From: UBA5859 sp041940025
Lineage (GTDB): Bacteria; Pseudomonadota; Gammaproteobacteria; UBA5859
Reading direction: 5' to 3'
DNA length: 20,062 bases
NCBI GenBank assembly: GCA_041940025.1
Contig: JBGTSY010000028.1
Span: 1 to 20,062 of the forward strand
The first letter of the stretch is position 1; every line of letters begins with the position of its first letter. Below, one piece after another: positions 6,644 through 14,739 of this stretch. A model generated the notes under the pieces. That model was given only the letters and a program-made list of their open reading frames with translations, searched no databases and was not told where the DNA came from. A program made the position numbers and the translations under genes.

Positions 6644-8425
6644 ATGGCGGGAAAACACACCTTCGTTCATGCACTTGAGCAAAACGCAAAACATATACAG
6701 GGCGCACTAGCGGTAGTTCAAGGCGATCGTTTCCTCACCTTTCAAGATCTCAACCATCAGGCCAATCGAATTGCTCATGGTCTGATAAACTTAAACATAC
6801 AACGGGGAAACAGTATTGCGCTTTGCCTGACCAATTCTATTCCCTTTATAGAATCCACTTACGGGATATGGAAAGCCGCCTGTGTCAGCGTGCCACTTAA
6901 TTATCGCTTTAAAGACGAAGAACTAATTAATGTATTAGAAAACTCAGACAGCATTGGTGCCATTGTTGAAGAAGAATTCATGGATTCCTTTTTAAGAATT
7001 CGCTCGCAATTACCTAAGTTGAAATTCATTATCCAGGTTGGCAACCGGCAGACAGCGGTTAAAGATATTCTGAGCTATCACCACTGGCTCAACACACAAC
7101 CGAAAAACAAACCCAAGCTCAGTTGGCCAGAACAGTCAGACGATGACATTGGTTATAACATCTACACAGGTGGTACAACAGGAATGCCTAAGGGTATCTC
7201 TTATAATGAAAAGGCAATGATTCAATCCACATTAGAAGGCTTCAGTGGCAGCGTGCCCGATATTTTAAAGCAGATTTCTCGGGCCAAAGGCAGCTCTTTT
7301 GAATCCGTACCAGGTAGCACATTTCTTAAAAGCGGCATCGGTCGAAGAATTATCGGCGCCAAAATCACGGCATCCATAGTCAAGTGGCTCATGTTGCACA
7401 TGCCCACGAGCTACCGCTCTCGCCCTGCAAAGCGCCTGGCCGGTAATCTGCGGGTGCTGATCGTTAGCCCGATGATGCACTCTTTAGGCTGGGTGCTTGG
7501 TTTCACACTACCAAAGTTCGGCGCCACTATATTTCTATTAGAAGGCAAATCCTACGAACCTGAAGAAGCCTTAAAGCTCATGGAGCAAAACCATATCGCC
7601 ATCTTAGGCGCGATTGGAGATGCCACTCTCAAACCCTTATTGGCTGCGTTAGATCGGCAGCCATACGATCTCAGTGCACTACAGGGCATTTTTGCTTCGG
7701 GCATGCCCACTTCCGCTGAAGTGAAAAAAAGACTGCTTCAAGAATATATGCCCAACTGTCGCTTCATGGATTTTATTGGGGGATCAGAGCTGACCGGAAT
7801 GGCATTTCGTTTCTATACAAAACATGACACGGAATTCAATAAATCCTCCTTCCCGGTCAATGATCGTGTGATGATTTTGGATCCGCTCACCGGCATAGCC
7901 GTCGCGCCCGGCGAGGTAGGCGAATTGGCGCGGCGTACTGACAACTTGCCAAATGGGTACTACAAAGATCCAGAGAAAACAAGACAACTGATTCGTTATT
8001 ACCATGGACAAAGTTGGCTCATGAGCGGTGATCTCGCCCAATTGGACGAAGATGGCACATTCCATTTTGTGGGCCGAGGCTCAGAGTGTATCAATACCGG
8101 CGGGGAAAAGGTCTATCCAGAAGAAGTAGAAAACCTATTGCTCAAATTGCCTGGGGTGAAAATGGCGGGAATCACCGCCACAGCGGATGACAAATGGGGC
8201 GAGCTGGTCACCGCAGTGATTCAATTAGATGGAACTAATCATCTTAGCGAGCAACAAGTAATAGATTACACAAAAGACAAAATTTCAGGATACAAACGGC
8301 CGAAACGAGTCATCTTTGTGGATGAGTTTCCCACTACTTTAATTGGAAAACCACACTATCGCGCTTTACGTGAGCTGGCTGCCCAAACTGACATGACTGA
8401 CATGACTGAACAGGTCATTGCCTAA
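6644..8425 (+). CDS. Acyl-CoA synthetase (AMP-binding, ANL superfamily)
   Basis: This 593-residue enzyme activates a carboxylic acid with ATP to an acyl-AMP and transfers it to CoA. Visible core motifs are the A3 P-loop IYTGGTTGMPKG (173-184), A4-like SPMMHSLGW (275-283), A5 GGSELTG (379-385), A7 SGDLA (461-465), A8 GRGSECINTGGEKVYPEEVE (477-496) and the A10 catalytic Lys569 (LIGKPHYR). About 90 residues lie between A3 and A4, longer than in typical short-chain ligases and reminiscent of the FadD19-like group that handles bulky or branched acids such as sterol side chains. The ATG has AGGGAG 7 bases upstream. A 9-bp tandem repeat near the 3' end encodes a repeated Thr-Asp-Met. The substrate is unknown; the neighbouring monooxygenase suggests a ring-opened or hydroxy acid. 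Confidence 0.9.
   Translation: MAGKHTFVHALEQNAKHIQGALAVVQGDRFLTFQDLNHQANRIAHGLINLNIQRGNSIALCLTNSIPFIESTYGIWKAACVSVPLNYRFKDEELINVLENSDSIGAIVEEEFMDSFLRIRSQLPKLKFIIQVGNRQTAVKDILSYHHWLNTQPKNKPKLSWPEQSDDDIGYNIYTGGTTGMPKGISYNEKAMIQSTLEGFSGSVPDILKQISRAKGSSFESVPGSTFLKSGIGRRIIGAKITASIVKWLMLHMPTSYRSRPAKRLAGNLRVLIVSPMMHSLGWVLGFTLPKFGATIFLLEGKSYEPEEALKLMEQNHIAILGAIGDATLKPLLAALDRQPYDLSALQGIFASGMPTSAEVKKRLLQEYMPNCRFMDFIGGSELTGMAFRFYTKHDTEFNKSSFPVNDRVMILDPLTGIAVAPGEVGELARRTDNLPNGYYKDPEKTRQLIRYYHGQSWLMSGDLAQLDEDGTFHFVGRGSECINTGGEKVYPEEVENLLLKLPGVKMAGITATADDKWGELVTAVIQLDGTNHLSEQQVIDYTKDKISGYKRPKRVIFVDEFPTTLIGKPHYRALRELAAQTDMTDMTEQVIA
8388..8409 (+). repeat. 9-bp tandem repeat inside the acyl-CoA synthetase 3' end
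   Basis: The unit CTGACATGA occurs twice in tandem plus a partial third copy (CTGA). Because the unit is a multiple of three it stays in frame and encodes a doubled TDM in the C-terminal tail. Such a short repeat can change copy number by slippage without breaking the frame. Confidence 0.8.
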
Positions 8426-8692
8426 CCTGATGAGCGATGCACCTTAACAAACTTGTTGTCGTAGTAATACTGCTACAATTATGCGTCTAATAACAAATGA
8501 GGCGATCTGACGATTATCGTGAGGCTCCGAAAGAGCCTCATCTAGAGCGTTACCTGGACAAGTCTCGTCGCATGGAGTGGATAGATAGACGGGTCTTTTT
8601 TACCAGCGATACCTAACACCTAAATGCGATTATCGGCACTTGTCTATTCCGACTTCCATCATATACTAACTGGTTTCAGTAGCCGGTAATAT
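8426..8692. other. Intergenic stretch with a GAGGCTC hairpin
   Basis: No gene is supported between the acyl-CoA synthetase and the small frame at 8693. The notable structure is a perfect 8-bp hairpin at 8520-8540, TGAGGCTC / GAGCCTCA around CGAAA, 95 bases after the synthetase stop. It has no U-run on either side, so it is not a classical intrinsic terminator, although it may protect the 3' end of the transcript. Confidence 0.5.
8520..8540. repeat. Perfect 8-bp hairpin downstream of acyl-CoA synthetase
   Basis: TGAGGCTC (8520-8527) and GAGCCTCA (8533-8540) flank a 5-base CGAAA loop. The bases that follow are mixed on both strands, so terminator function is uncertain. Confidence 0.5.
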
Positions 8693-8851
8693 ATGTCACC
8701 AACAAATCGACATGCGCCCAATAATAAAGACATGTATGCGCTATTTCGCAATTTGAAAAATCAAAAGAAGATACTAGTATCATTGTTGTGTTCTATTTTA
8801 ATTTTATTCTTATCTGACGGCTTACACACACCAACGCGCCATAGCCCCTGA
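8693..8851 (+). CDS. Possible 52-residue single-pass membrane peptide
   Basis: A short ATG frame ends with TGA 43 bases before the amphi-Trp gene on the same strand. The product has a polar N-terminus, a basic patch (KNQKK at 22-26), one hydrophobic stretch (about 27-40, ILVSLLCSILILFL) and a short polar tail. That layout matches a small signal-anchored membrane protein or an unprocessed signal peptide. An internal ATG at codon 14, with AAAGA just before it, would give a 39-residue form. The ribosome binding site of the first ATG is poor. I do not recognise a family. It could be co-transcribed with the amphi-Trp gene, or it could be a chance frame. Confidence 0.3.
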   Translation: MSPTNRHAPNNKDMYALFRNLKNQKKILVSLLCSILILFLSDGLHTPTRHSP

Positions 8852-8894
8852 TCGAGAAATGGTGAGCTGAAACCTAATAAAGGAAAAGTTTGAA

Positions 8895-9119
8895 ATGGGT
8901 AGTAATAAGGAAAGAGATATAGAAAAAACCTACTCTACATCTGAGTTTGTGGCAAAACTTCGTAGACTGGCTGATTGTATAGAAAACAATGAAAGATTTG
9001 AGATACAAATAGCAGGTGAAAGACTCTACGTGCCGGCAAGAGCCACATACAACATAGAGCACGAGCGCGGAGACTCAGCGGAAGAAATCGAGTTTCAAAT
9101 AAAATGGTCAAATCCTTAA
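8895..9119 (+). CDS. Amphi-Trp domain-containing protein
   Basis: This 74-residue protein corresponds to one complete amphi-Trp domain, a small alpha/beta module. An N-terminal helix (about 13-31, STSEFVAKLRRLADCIENN) is followed by a strand hairpin FEIQIAGERLYVPARA (36-51) and a closing stretch EEIEFQIKW with the terminal Trp. The spacing of helix, IQIAGERLYVP and final hydrophobic-Trp strand is what identifies the family. The function is not established; the domain also occurs widely in haloarchaea as a stand-alone protein. AAAGGAA lies about 10 bases before the ATG. The possible small membrane peptide just upstream may share its transcript. There is no signal peptide, so it is cytoplasmic. 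Confidence 0.75.
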   Translation: MGSNKERDIEKTYSTSEFVAKLRRLADCIENNERFEIQIAGERLYVPARATYNIEHERGDSAEEIEFQIKWSNP

Positions 9120-9692
9120 GTCCTATCCACTTCCGTTCTCACTAAGTGTTCTGAATGACAGACCTACTTCTACCTAGTGGCGGGACAATTAATTCAATGA
9201 CACATTAATTGAGTAAACTGTTATGCCTATTCAATTTCAACACCCTTATATTTCGCGTCGTCATGTCGACATATTCATTATGATGCTCAATGTTTGCAAA
9301 CAATGCTTTAAGATTTGCATCTTAGGGATCTAAGCCCATCCTACAACCTTTAAATGATAATGCGACAAAAATGATGGTTCGGTGGAACAATTGATCTGAC
9401 TTAAATTAAGGCGCCTATTAAATAACACTCACTCGTAAAGAGCCAGCAATGCTGGATAAACCAATGGATGGCGTTAACCGCAACCGTTACAATAAATAGG
9501 GTTTGCCCATCCTAATCTGTGAGGGTGGGCTAAATCTTTTTATGATTAAGTTTGAAAAACGTTTAATTGACCATGTTTCACGACAACAATTATGTGGAGA
9601 GATCCCTATGCGCCACCTGCTGCCACCATGTCGACATCTAACCTGATCCAACAGAACTTTTTTTTTCAGTCGCTGACTGATTAGAATATCTG
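9120..9692. other. Intergenic region containing an unassigned terminator
   Basis: No convincing gene lies in these 573 bases. A 36-codon frame (9223-9333) has a poor ribosome binding site and a Cys-rich tail of no known family. A 16-codon frame encoding MLDKPMDGVNRNRYNK ends just before the terminator hairpin at 9505. Something appears to be transcribed rightward into that terminator: either a long 3' extension of the amphi-Trp transcript or a small RNA. Confidence 0.45.
9505..9541 (+). terminator. Intrinsic terminator on the plus strand
   Basis: GCCCATCC (9505-9512) pairs with GGGTGGGC (9523-9530) over 8 bp, including one U-G pair, around a 10-base loop. It is followed by TAAATCTTTTTA. The minus-strand transcript has no U-run, so the direction is rightward. 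The nearest recognised upstream gene stops 385 bases earlier. Confidence 0.6.
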
Positions 9693-10313
9693 ATGACCAA
9701 CCTGGAATCATACCAGTTTTTATTAGGTGTCATAGTTGTTTTAGCGCTATTCATTGCCATTGTGGCATATATACGTACACCGGAATCAAAACGATGGACG
9801 CAAAAGCGTACAACGAAACAGCCCGGCGTTTCTTATGCTCCGATGTATACCAATAAAGAACAGTTTCAATTGGTAGTCAAAAACATAATTTGGGCTGTCC
9901 CGTTGCTGCTTTTATTACAATTTTGGATTTTTCCTAATCTCAGAGAATACTCCTCAAACGCGAACTGTTATAACTATGGTTCTGTTAACGGCATGCACCT
10001 AGTATATTATGGTATGCTTTCAGGTCTTCCTCTTGCTTCTGCTATTTGGGTGTTTTTGGCTGAGGGAATATCTGCAATTAGAGAGCTTAGAATTGGACAG
10101 CATCCACTGCCGAATAAAAAAACCTTTACACTCACACCTTACAAATATGGTAATAGTGTCAAGTTACGAGCATTGTTACTGTTTAGCATATTAGGCTTTA
10201 TAATATCTTTATCCATCTGGGGTGGGTTCCAAGCCCATGAATTGACCACGGAAATCAAACCTTGTGCTGATAATAATGAGCTCGAAGAAATCGCACTATT
10301 CGCTTTTCCTTAA
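9693..10313 (+). CDS. Four-helix membrane protein of unknown function
   Basis: This 206-residue protein has four clear hydrophobic segments at about 8-27, 62-81, 102-124 and 159-178. The loops between helices 1-2 (RTPESKRWTQKR) and 3-4 (ELRIGQHPLPNKK) are basic, so both are predicted cytoplasmic, with both termini outside. Under that topology Cys92 (loop 2-3) and Cys191 (C-terminal tail) both face the periplasm and could form a disulfide. I recognise no domain or catalytic motif. The ribosome binding site is poor, and a small CAGTC-GCT-GACTG hairpin lies just upstream of the ATG, so the start is uncertain. The length, hydrophobic pattern and stop position support a real gene. It stands alone between two long intergenic regions. 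Confidence 0.65.
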   Translation: MTNLESYQFLLGVIVVLALFIAIVAYIRTPESKRWTQKRTTKQPGVSYAPMYTNKEQFQLVVKNIIWAVPLLLLLQFWIFPNLREYSSNANCYNYGSVNGMHLVYYGMLSGLPLASAIWVFLAEGISAIRELRIGQHPLPNKKTFTLTPYKYGNSVKLRALLLFSILGFIISLSIWGGFQAHELTTEIKPCADNNELEEIALFAFP

Positions 10314-10996
10314 CTGAGTGCCACCCATTGTTCAGTCACATACTGCCAATTGAGAATAAAACTCACCAGAAGTCTTGATTCGCACTACAACCCCAGTCAG
10401 CCGAATAAACGGAAATTAGCACACAAAGATGAGACGCCTCTGCCCGTCTTGACAGGCACCAATATGCTTATTTAAATTCACGCATATCGCTGGAAAAACC
10501 TGTACAAATCTTATCCCAATGCCAATTCACTGGGGCAAATAATGTGGTGCCACTATAATTGATCAGCACTTCGTCAGGCATTCTGTTATCGGATTGATTG
10601 GGGTATTCGTGTCTACCTCCTCCGCAAAAACGATCGTTGGCTGTGGCTCAATCCTTAAATATAGCTGAATCGGCTCTGTCTCAGTAGCTTGCCGTGACCG
10701 GACACACTGCGCAAATTCGCACCATTCACTTGCTTCTCTGAGAGATCTGACAAAGTTCGCTGAATATCGGCCCCCTGGTGCGCGGAAAAGAATGAAAATT
10801 GAATTATTTACCCCTTGCCTGATTAACGACATTGGACTGATTAATCCAGGAAAACACGCGTCTTCACTAATACGCCAACAACGGAACATGCAAAAATAAT
10901 CAACGAAAGTAATAATAAAAGACGCCAGTAGGTTTGCAAACACGAAGTACCGGTGCGCCGTTTTTCATTGGTGCGCTACGACACACCAGCAGGTTC
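10314..10996. other. Intergenic region, no convincing gene
   Basis: No frame in these 683 bases has a recognisable domain. The longest, 126 codons on the minus strand (10563-10943), has atypical composition and no visible ribosome binding site. The promoter of the YqhA-family gene should lie near the right end, but no strong hexamer pair is obvious. Confidence 0.5.
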
Positions 10997-11584
10997 ATGA
11001 TAAACTTCACGCCTCATCCCAGCGGGGACGGCCATCAAGAGGTTTCAGGAAAGGAAATTGAGTTGGATAAAATTGAACACATATTGGAATCTGCTATTTT
11101 TCGGAGCCGATGGTTACTGGCACCGTTTTATTTGGGATTAATTACCAGTGTCCTACTACTGTTCATAAAATTTACACAAGAGCTCTGGCATCTGAGCACC
11201 CATGTCTTAACCGCTTCAGAAGGCGACGTCATTGTCGGCATACTCGCTTTGGTAGACATGTCATTGGTGAGTAGCCTGCTGCTGATGATTATTTTCAGCG
11301 GCTATGAAATATTTGTGTCTAAAATTGACGTCACCGATCATCAAGATCGCCCTGATTGGATGGGTAAGGTAGATTTTTCTGGTCTCAAATTAAAAGTGAT
11401 TGGCGCTATTGTGGCGATTTCCGCAATCGATCTGTTGAAATCCTTTATGAACATACCAAAAATGGTCACACCAGAGCAGGAAAACGTGCTCATGTGGAAG
11501 GTAATTATTCATATGGCATTTGTAATTTCCGGACTAATCTTCGCCTACATGGATAAGGTTGCTGGCGATACTGTTAAACATTAA
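10997..11584 (+). CDS. yqhA: YqhA family (UPF0114) inner-membrane protein
   Basis: The protein matches E. coli YqhA over most of its length. Shared landmarks are the SRWLLAP motif before helix 1 (38-43), the LVDM motif within helix 2 (85-88), FSGYE-FVS (100-108), the D-x-x-x-LK motif (about 126-132), IVAISAI-LL (138-147) and the MW-VI-IH motif (166-172). Four membrane segments are predicted at about 39-58, 78-103, 132-148 and 166-186. E. coli YqhA is about 164 residues; this one has an N-terminal extension of about 26. The frame is open back to an ATG at 10934, but I prefer the ATG at 10997 (195 residues), which has AGCAGG just before it and gives a length closer to the family's. The biochemical function is unknown. 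It stands alone and is convergent with the next gene. Confidence 0.88.
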   Translation: MINFTPHPSGDGHQEVSGKEIELDKIEHILESAIFRSRWLLAPFYLGLITSVLLLFIKFTQELWHLSTHVLTASEGDVIVGILALVDMSLVSSLLLMIIFSGYEIFVSKIDVTDHQDRPDWMGKVDFSGLKLKVIGAIVAISAIDLLKSFMNIPKMVTPEQENVLMWKVIIHMAFVISGLIFAYMDKVAGDTVKH

Positions 11585-11740
11585 GAATCGCGACTGAAGC
11601 AGTGTACTAATAACTACTACTCCATAAATACTTTTGTTAAATTTTACAGTAGTCGCTATTTAAATAAATTGCTTGCAGTGATGAAACTTTCTGCCACCAG
11701 CTAACAGTAACATCCGAATTATTTCGTCAATACTACAGAT

Positions 11741-13240
11741 CTATTTCATCGACACACGTGGTGGCTCTGGATCATTGGACGCGAATTCTCTCACTTCCAA
11801 ACCAGGTTGCACATTCAAATCCTTCTCAAAGAAATGCGCTGCTGACAAGCCCACTTGATCGGGAAAAGTAAACTTGACTTCGAAGGCTATTTCTTTAAAC
11901 AGGCGAGGAAAATCATTCAGCTCATAACCCATCTTCGGGCTCGAGCCTGCAAAATTCTCATACTCCCCTTTTGATTCAGAGTCATCCAGGTAGATCACAT
12001 CTGCACTCACATCAAAATCTTCGGGTAGAAATAGTTCCACAATAAAATCCCAACCGTATGGACTGCTCATCCACATCCAAGGGTGATCATCGACATCAAC
12101 TGCCATATCCTTTTCAAAATCACTCATTTTTCCGTCCACTAAAGCAAAGCCATGGGGATCTTTGGAGTGCGAACTGTTTACTTTAGCACCTTCAAGCTCC
12201 ATAAAATCAAGCGCGACGTTTAAATGTGGATCGTGTAGGAAAATAGTCAGATACTGGATACCAGGAATATTGTCTGGAATAGATATGAGTGCTTCAAAGT
12301 TCAGACCCTGGTCATACAAATTCATCTGTGCTTTAAATGAAATTTCTGTACCCTTCGTAACCAAGCCCATTCTTAAAGTCACTGCGGTACGTACAGGACC
12401 ATCCTTCACACCTACAGGGCGAGCAATCAAATGTTCTCTTGAATTGAGATGAATTCTAGGTGAGATAGGACTCAATATCTTCGTATCGAAAGTGGCGTAT
12501 ATGGCATCCACCATTCTCGTTCTTGGTTTGTCTCCTACCAACGTATAAAAGTCCTCAAACATTAAGTAATTCTCTTCTGTGGTATCGTATCCCCAAAAGG
12601 TAGTTTCCACCTTGGATTCAGTTTCATCATACACGACATAATCCACATCTGATCGCTGGGCGGAACCTTCTACTAAATAGGCATAACGAGCTTTACCGTT
12701 CCGCTCAAAGATTAACTCTTGTAATATTTGTCCATCCAACCCAGGCATCTCGGGTTGATATTGCCGGTCACCCGTATCTCTGAACATAAACACCAATTCA
12801 TCGTTTTTATCTAGCGAGTTATCTTCTCCATCAATGGGCCCTTGACCACGTTGGTACACAAAGCCATAGATGTCGAAATCATCAAACTGATAGGGTATGG
12901 GCACTAACTTGCCTCCCCTCACAGCCATCACACTCATTGAATCGAATGACTTACCTAATTGCTTTGGTAACTCGCTGCCCTTTATCTCCACAGGATGAAG
13001 CCAAGAATAGTGGGTAAAACCCAATTGCTCGATGGCTGTCGCTAATTGCTCAGAACTCAAGTTCGCCAATATCTCCTTGTTTTTCGCTATATGGGTAGGA
13101 TCCTGTTTAACCGCTTGCACCAATGAGTTCAATTCGTCGCTGCTCAGATAGGTTTGGATAGCATGAAGCGGGAAGGTAACAAAACACAAACTGCCAAGGA
13201 AAATAAAAACTAAAATAGATCGATTACTCATTTTGCACAT
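11741..13240 (-). CDS. Exported protein of unknown function
   Basis: This roughly 499-residue protein has a typical Sec signal peptide: CKMSNR, then a hydrophobic core ILVFIFLGSLCFVTF, with probable cleavage after LHA at about residue 27. An ATG exists at 13252, but GGAG lies 6 bases before the ATG at 13240, so the latter is the likelier start. The mature part has a helical N-terminal segment (about 35-80). Next comes a beta-rich region starting with WLHPVEIKG, GGKLVPIPYQFDD (109-121) and an acidic stretch GEDNSLDKNDELVFMF (138-153) that could bind a metal. The rest looks like beta-sandwich modules (for example FKAQMNLYDQGLNFEA and WMWMSSPYGWDF). I recognise no named family. It is probably periplasmic or secreted; no lipobox or membrane anchor follows the signal. 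It stands alone, next to the 1.5-kb empty region. Confidence 0.72.
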   Translation of the reverse strand: MCKMSNRSILVFIFLGSLCFVTFPLHAIQTYLSSDELNSLVQAVKQDPTHIAKNKEILANLSSEQLATAIEQLGFTHYSWLHPVEIKGSELPKQLGKSFDSMSVMAVRGGKLVPIPYQFDDFDIYGFVYQRGQGPIDGEDNSLDKNDELVFMFRDTGDRQYQPEMPGLDGQILQELIFERNGKARYAYLVEGSAQRSDVDYVVYDETESKVETTFWGYDTTEENYLMFEDFYTLVGDKPRTRMVDAIYATFDTKILSPISPRIHLNSREHLIARPVGVKDGPVRTAVTLRMGLVTKGTEISFKAQMNLYDQGLNFEALISIPDNIPGIQYLTIFLHDPHLNVALDFMELEGAKVNSSHSKDPHGFALVDGKMSDFEKDMAVDVDDHPWMWMSSPYGWDFIVELFLPEDFDVSADVIYLDDSESKGEYENFAGSSPKMGYELNDFPRLFKEIAFEVKFTFPDQVGLSAAHFFEKDLNVQPGLEVREFASNDPEPPRVSMK

Positions 13241-14739
13241 AACGTTCTCCATTTGAATTCTATCGTCTTATGACACTACCAAATGTTAAGCTAGATAAAA
13301 TACAACTGCATTCTGGCAAAACAATACTCCGTCTGAAAAATATCTTACATGGATTTTTTTTTCATGTCTGTGCGATTTTCTAAATACAGCATCAAAGTTT
13401 ATTAACTACACATAAGTAATAGTTAAGCTGTTAAATGACCATTAAATAGCGTCTATGAAGATCCAAACTTACCAAGGCACTTTTTATAAACAATGTTTAT
13501 ATATTGTTCGCTAAGTCTTCATAACACACCTTTGGCAACCAAACTGGTGTTGAATCACTCCAAATATCTGCTCAAGCCTTGGGCGAATCTAAGAATATTC
13601 TCAATTCGCTCCACGCGCCTATTGCGTCAGCGAATGTGCAACACGAACACGCTTATGAGTAGACTTAAAAATATCCAGCGCCTTCTCTTAGGTTTAAGAT
13701 TGTCGACCCGTATCGCCCCCCTCAGACACAACACTTCACCATACAATCATGCTTAGAGGAGCTGTGAATCATAAATATATGTGGCGCTTACGACGGCTGA
13801 GTGTCTAAGCCTGCTGCAACCTCATCTTCAATATGCAGATTCATACCCAAGTACGAATTGTTTCGATTTTAAGTAGAAGCCATATCAAACTTTCGTTGGC
13901 GTGTGAGTTGAGCGTAAGCCTGTGATATGACCGCTTGCTAACGGGACACTAATCCGCTAACTAAATGACATCAAAATAAATCAGAATAGAATCGACACGC
14001 ATTCGTTGTATACACTTTTAACACTCACATCAATCAAAGCAGATTAGTATTGAACACCCTGTCCCTGCGTTGCTCTGTTATAGGGAGAAGTACAATCTAT
14101 TACCTCATACATCTCGCTCTGAATAATTCAATCTAATGGCTTGCTTGCAAACGACCGGTTCTGACTTACATTTTTCTAGTCGACTAGGCTCCACGATTTC
14201 GTTCGGTTCAGCTAATAACATGCATCATGCTTTTGAAGTGGACGATTGAACCTAAGCAAAATAATCTCGTTACATCATGGCACCCTATGCCGTTTGCTTT
14301 GCGCTGATAACACGCCAGGCGGTGAGCGATAGAAACAACGTTGTTTTGCCAGCAAGCCTTACCGCACACTGCATGGCCTTTAGAATCGCAAAGACAAGTT
14401 AAAGAGCAGGGTTAATGTTGATGAACAAGCAGGATCGGCAGAGCTGGATTGGTGACTGGAAAACACATTCAATGGGTGATGGACCGAATACACAATGGAT
14501 TCAGACAAACGGGGCGTCGTGTCCTTTGTGTGTTCTTGATGGGGCAGCGCTTGGCCCGACTCGCCGCGTCACTTCATTGCACTTGTTGCATGAAAGCGCG
14601 TTTGTGAAAAAAACGATAAATTGTGAACGAATCAACCGCTAAAGTTACTAATCTATAAATAAAAACTCACTACCGGTTGAAAAATATTCTTAGCTTGTTA
14701 CCCTGTATTTGCGAAACAAGTTAACAGTTAGAAGGATTT
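13241..14739. other. 1.5-kb region without a recognised gene
   Basis: This is the longest gap in the window. Frames are short: 87 codons at 13493-13756 (Arg/Leu/Ser-rich, no family), 37 codons from 14136, and 75 codons at 14415-14642, listed separately. Imperfect inverted repeats such as GCGAAT/ATTCGC at 13583-13609 and two perfect palindromes at 14176-14187 and 14333-14346 are present, but these are near chance expectation. The right end must contain the promoter and leader of the NAGGN operon. I could not identify a tRNA, insertion sequence or CRISPR. Confidence 0.5.
14415..14642 (+). CDS. Doubtful 75-codon hypothetical protein
   Basis: A 75-residue frame starts 98 bases before the NAGGN operon on the same strand, with GCAGGG a few bases before its ATG. 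The N-terminal half is polar and Trp-rich (DRQSWIGDW, then TQWIQTNG) and includes a CPLC pair. No family is recognised and the C-terminal part looks random. It may be a small gene, the end of a decayed one, or a chance frame. Confidence 0.2.
   Translation: MLMNKQDRQSWIGDWKTHSMGDGPNTQWIQTNGASCPLCVLDGAALGPTRRVTSLHLLHESAFVKKTINCERINR

Noticed and set aside
10563..10943. 126-codon minus-strand frame.
   Set aside because: It has no visible ribosome binding site, no recognisable domain and an odd composition, and it overlaps the leader of the YqhA-family gene. A chance frame is likelier.
13493..13756. 87-codon plus-strand frame rich in Arg, Leu and Ser.
   Set aside because: There is no domain and no Shine-Dalgarno, and the composition is typical of random translation.
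14176..14187. Perfect 12-bp palindrome CTAGTCGACTAG.
   Set aside because: Several 12-bp palindromes are expected by chance in a window this long, and it lies in a stretch with no gene.
14333..14346. Perfect 14-bp palindrome AAACAACGTTGTTT with a loosely pairing GCGGT/ACCGC flank.
   Set aside because: About one perfect 14-bp palindrome is expected by chance in 20 kb, and no gene or promoter is tied to it.
13900..14400. Motifs that briefly suggested integron attC recombination sites.
   Set aside because: The paired core sites (GTTRRRY with its inverse at proper spacing) are missing, and there is no cassette-like repeat or integrase gene.
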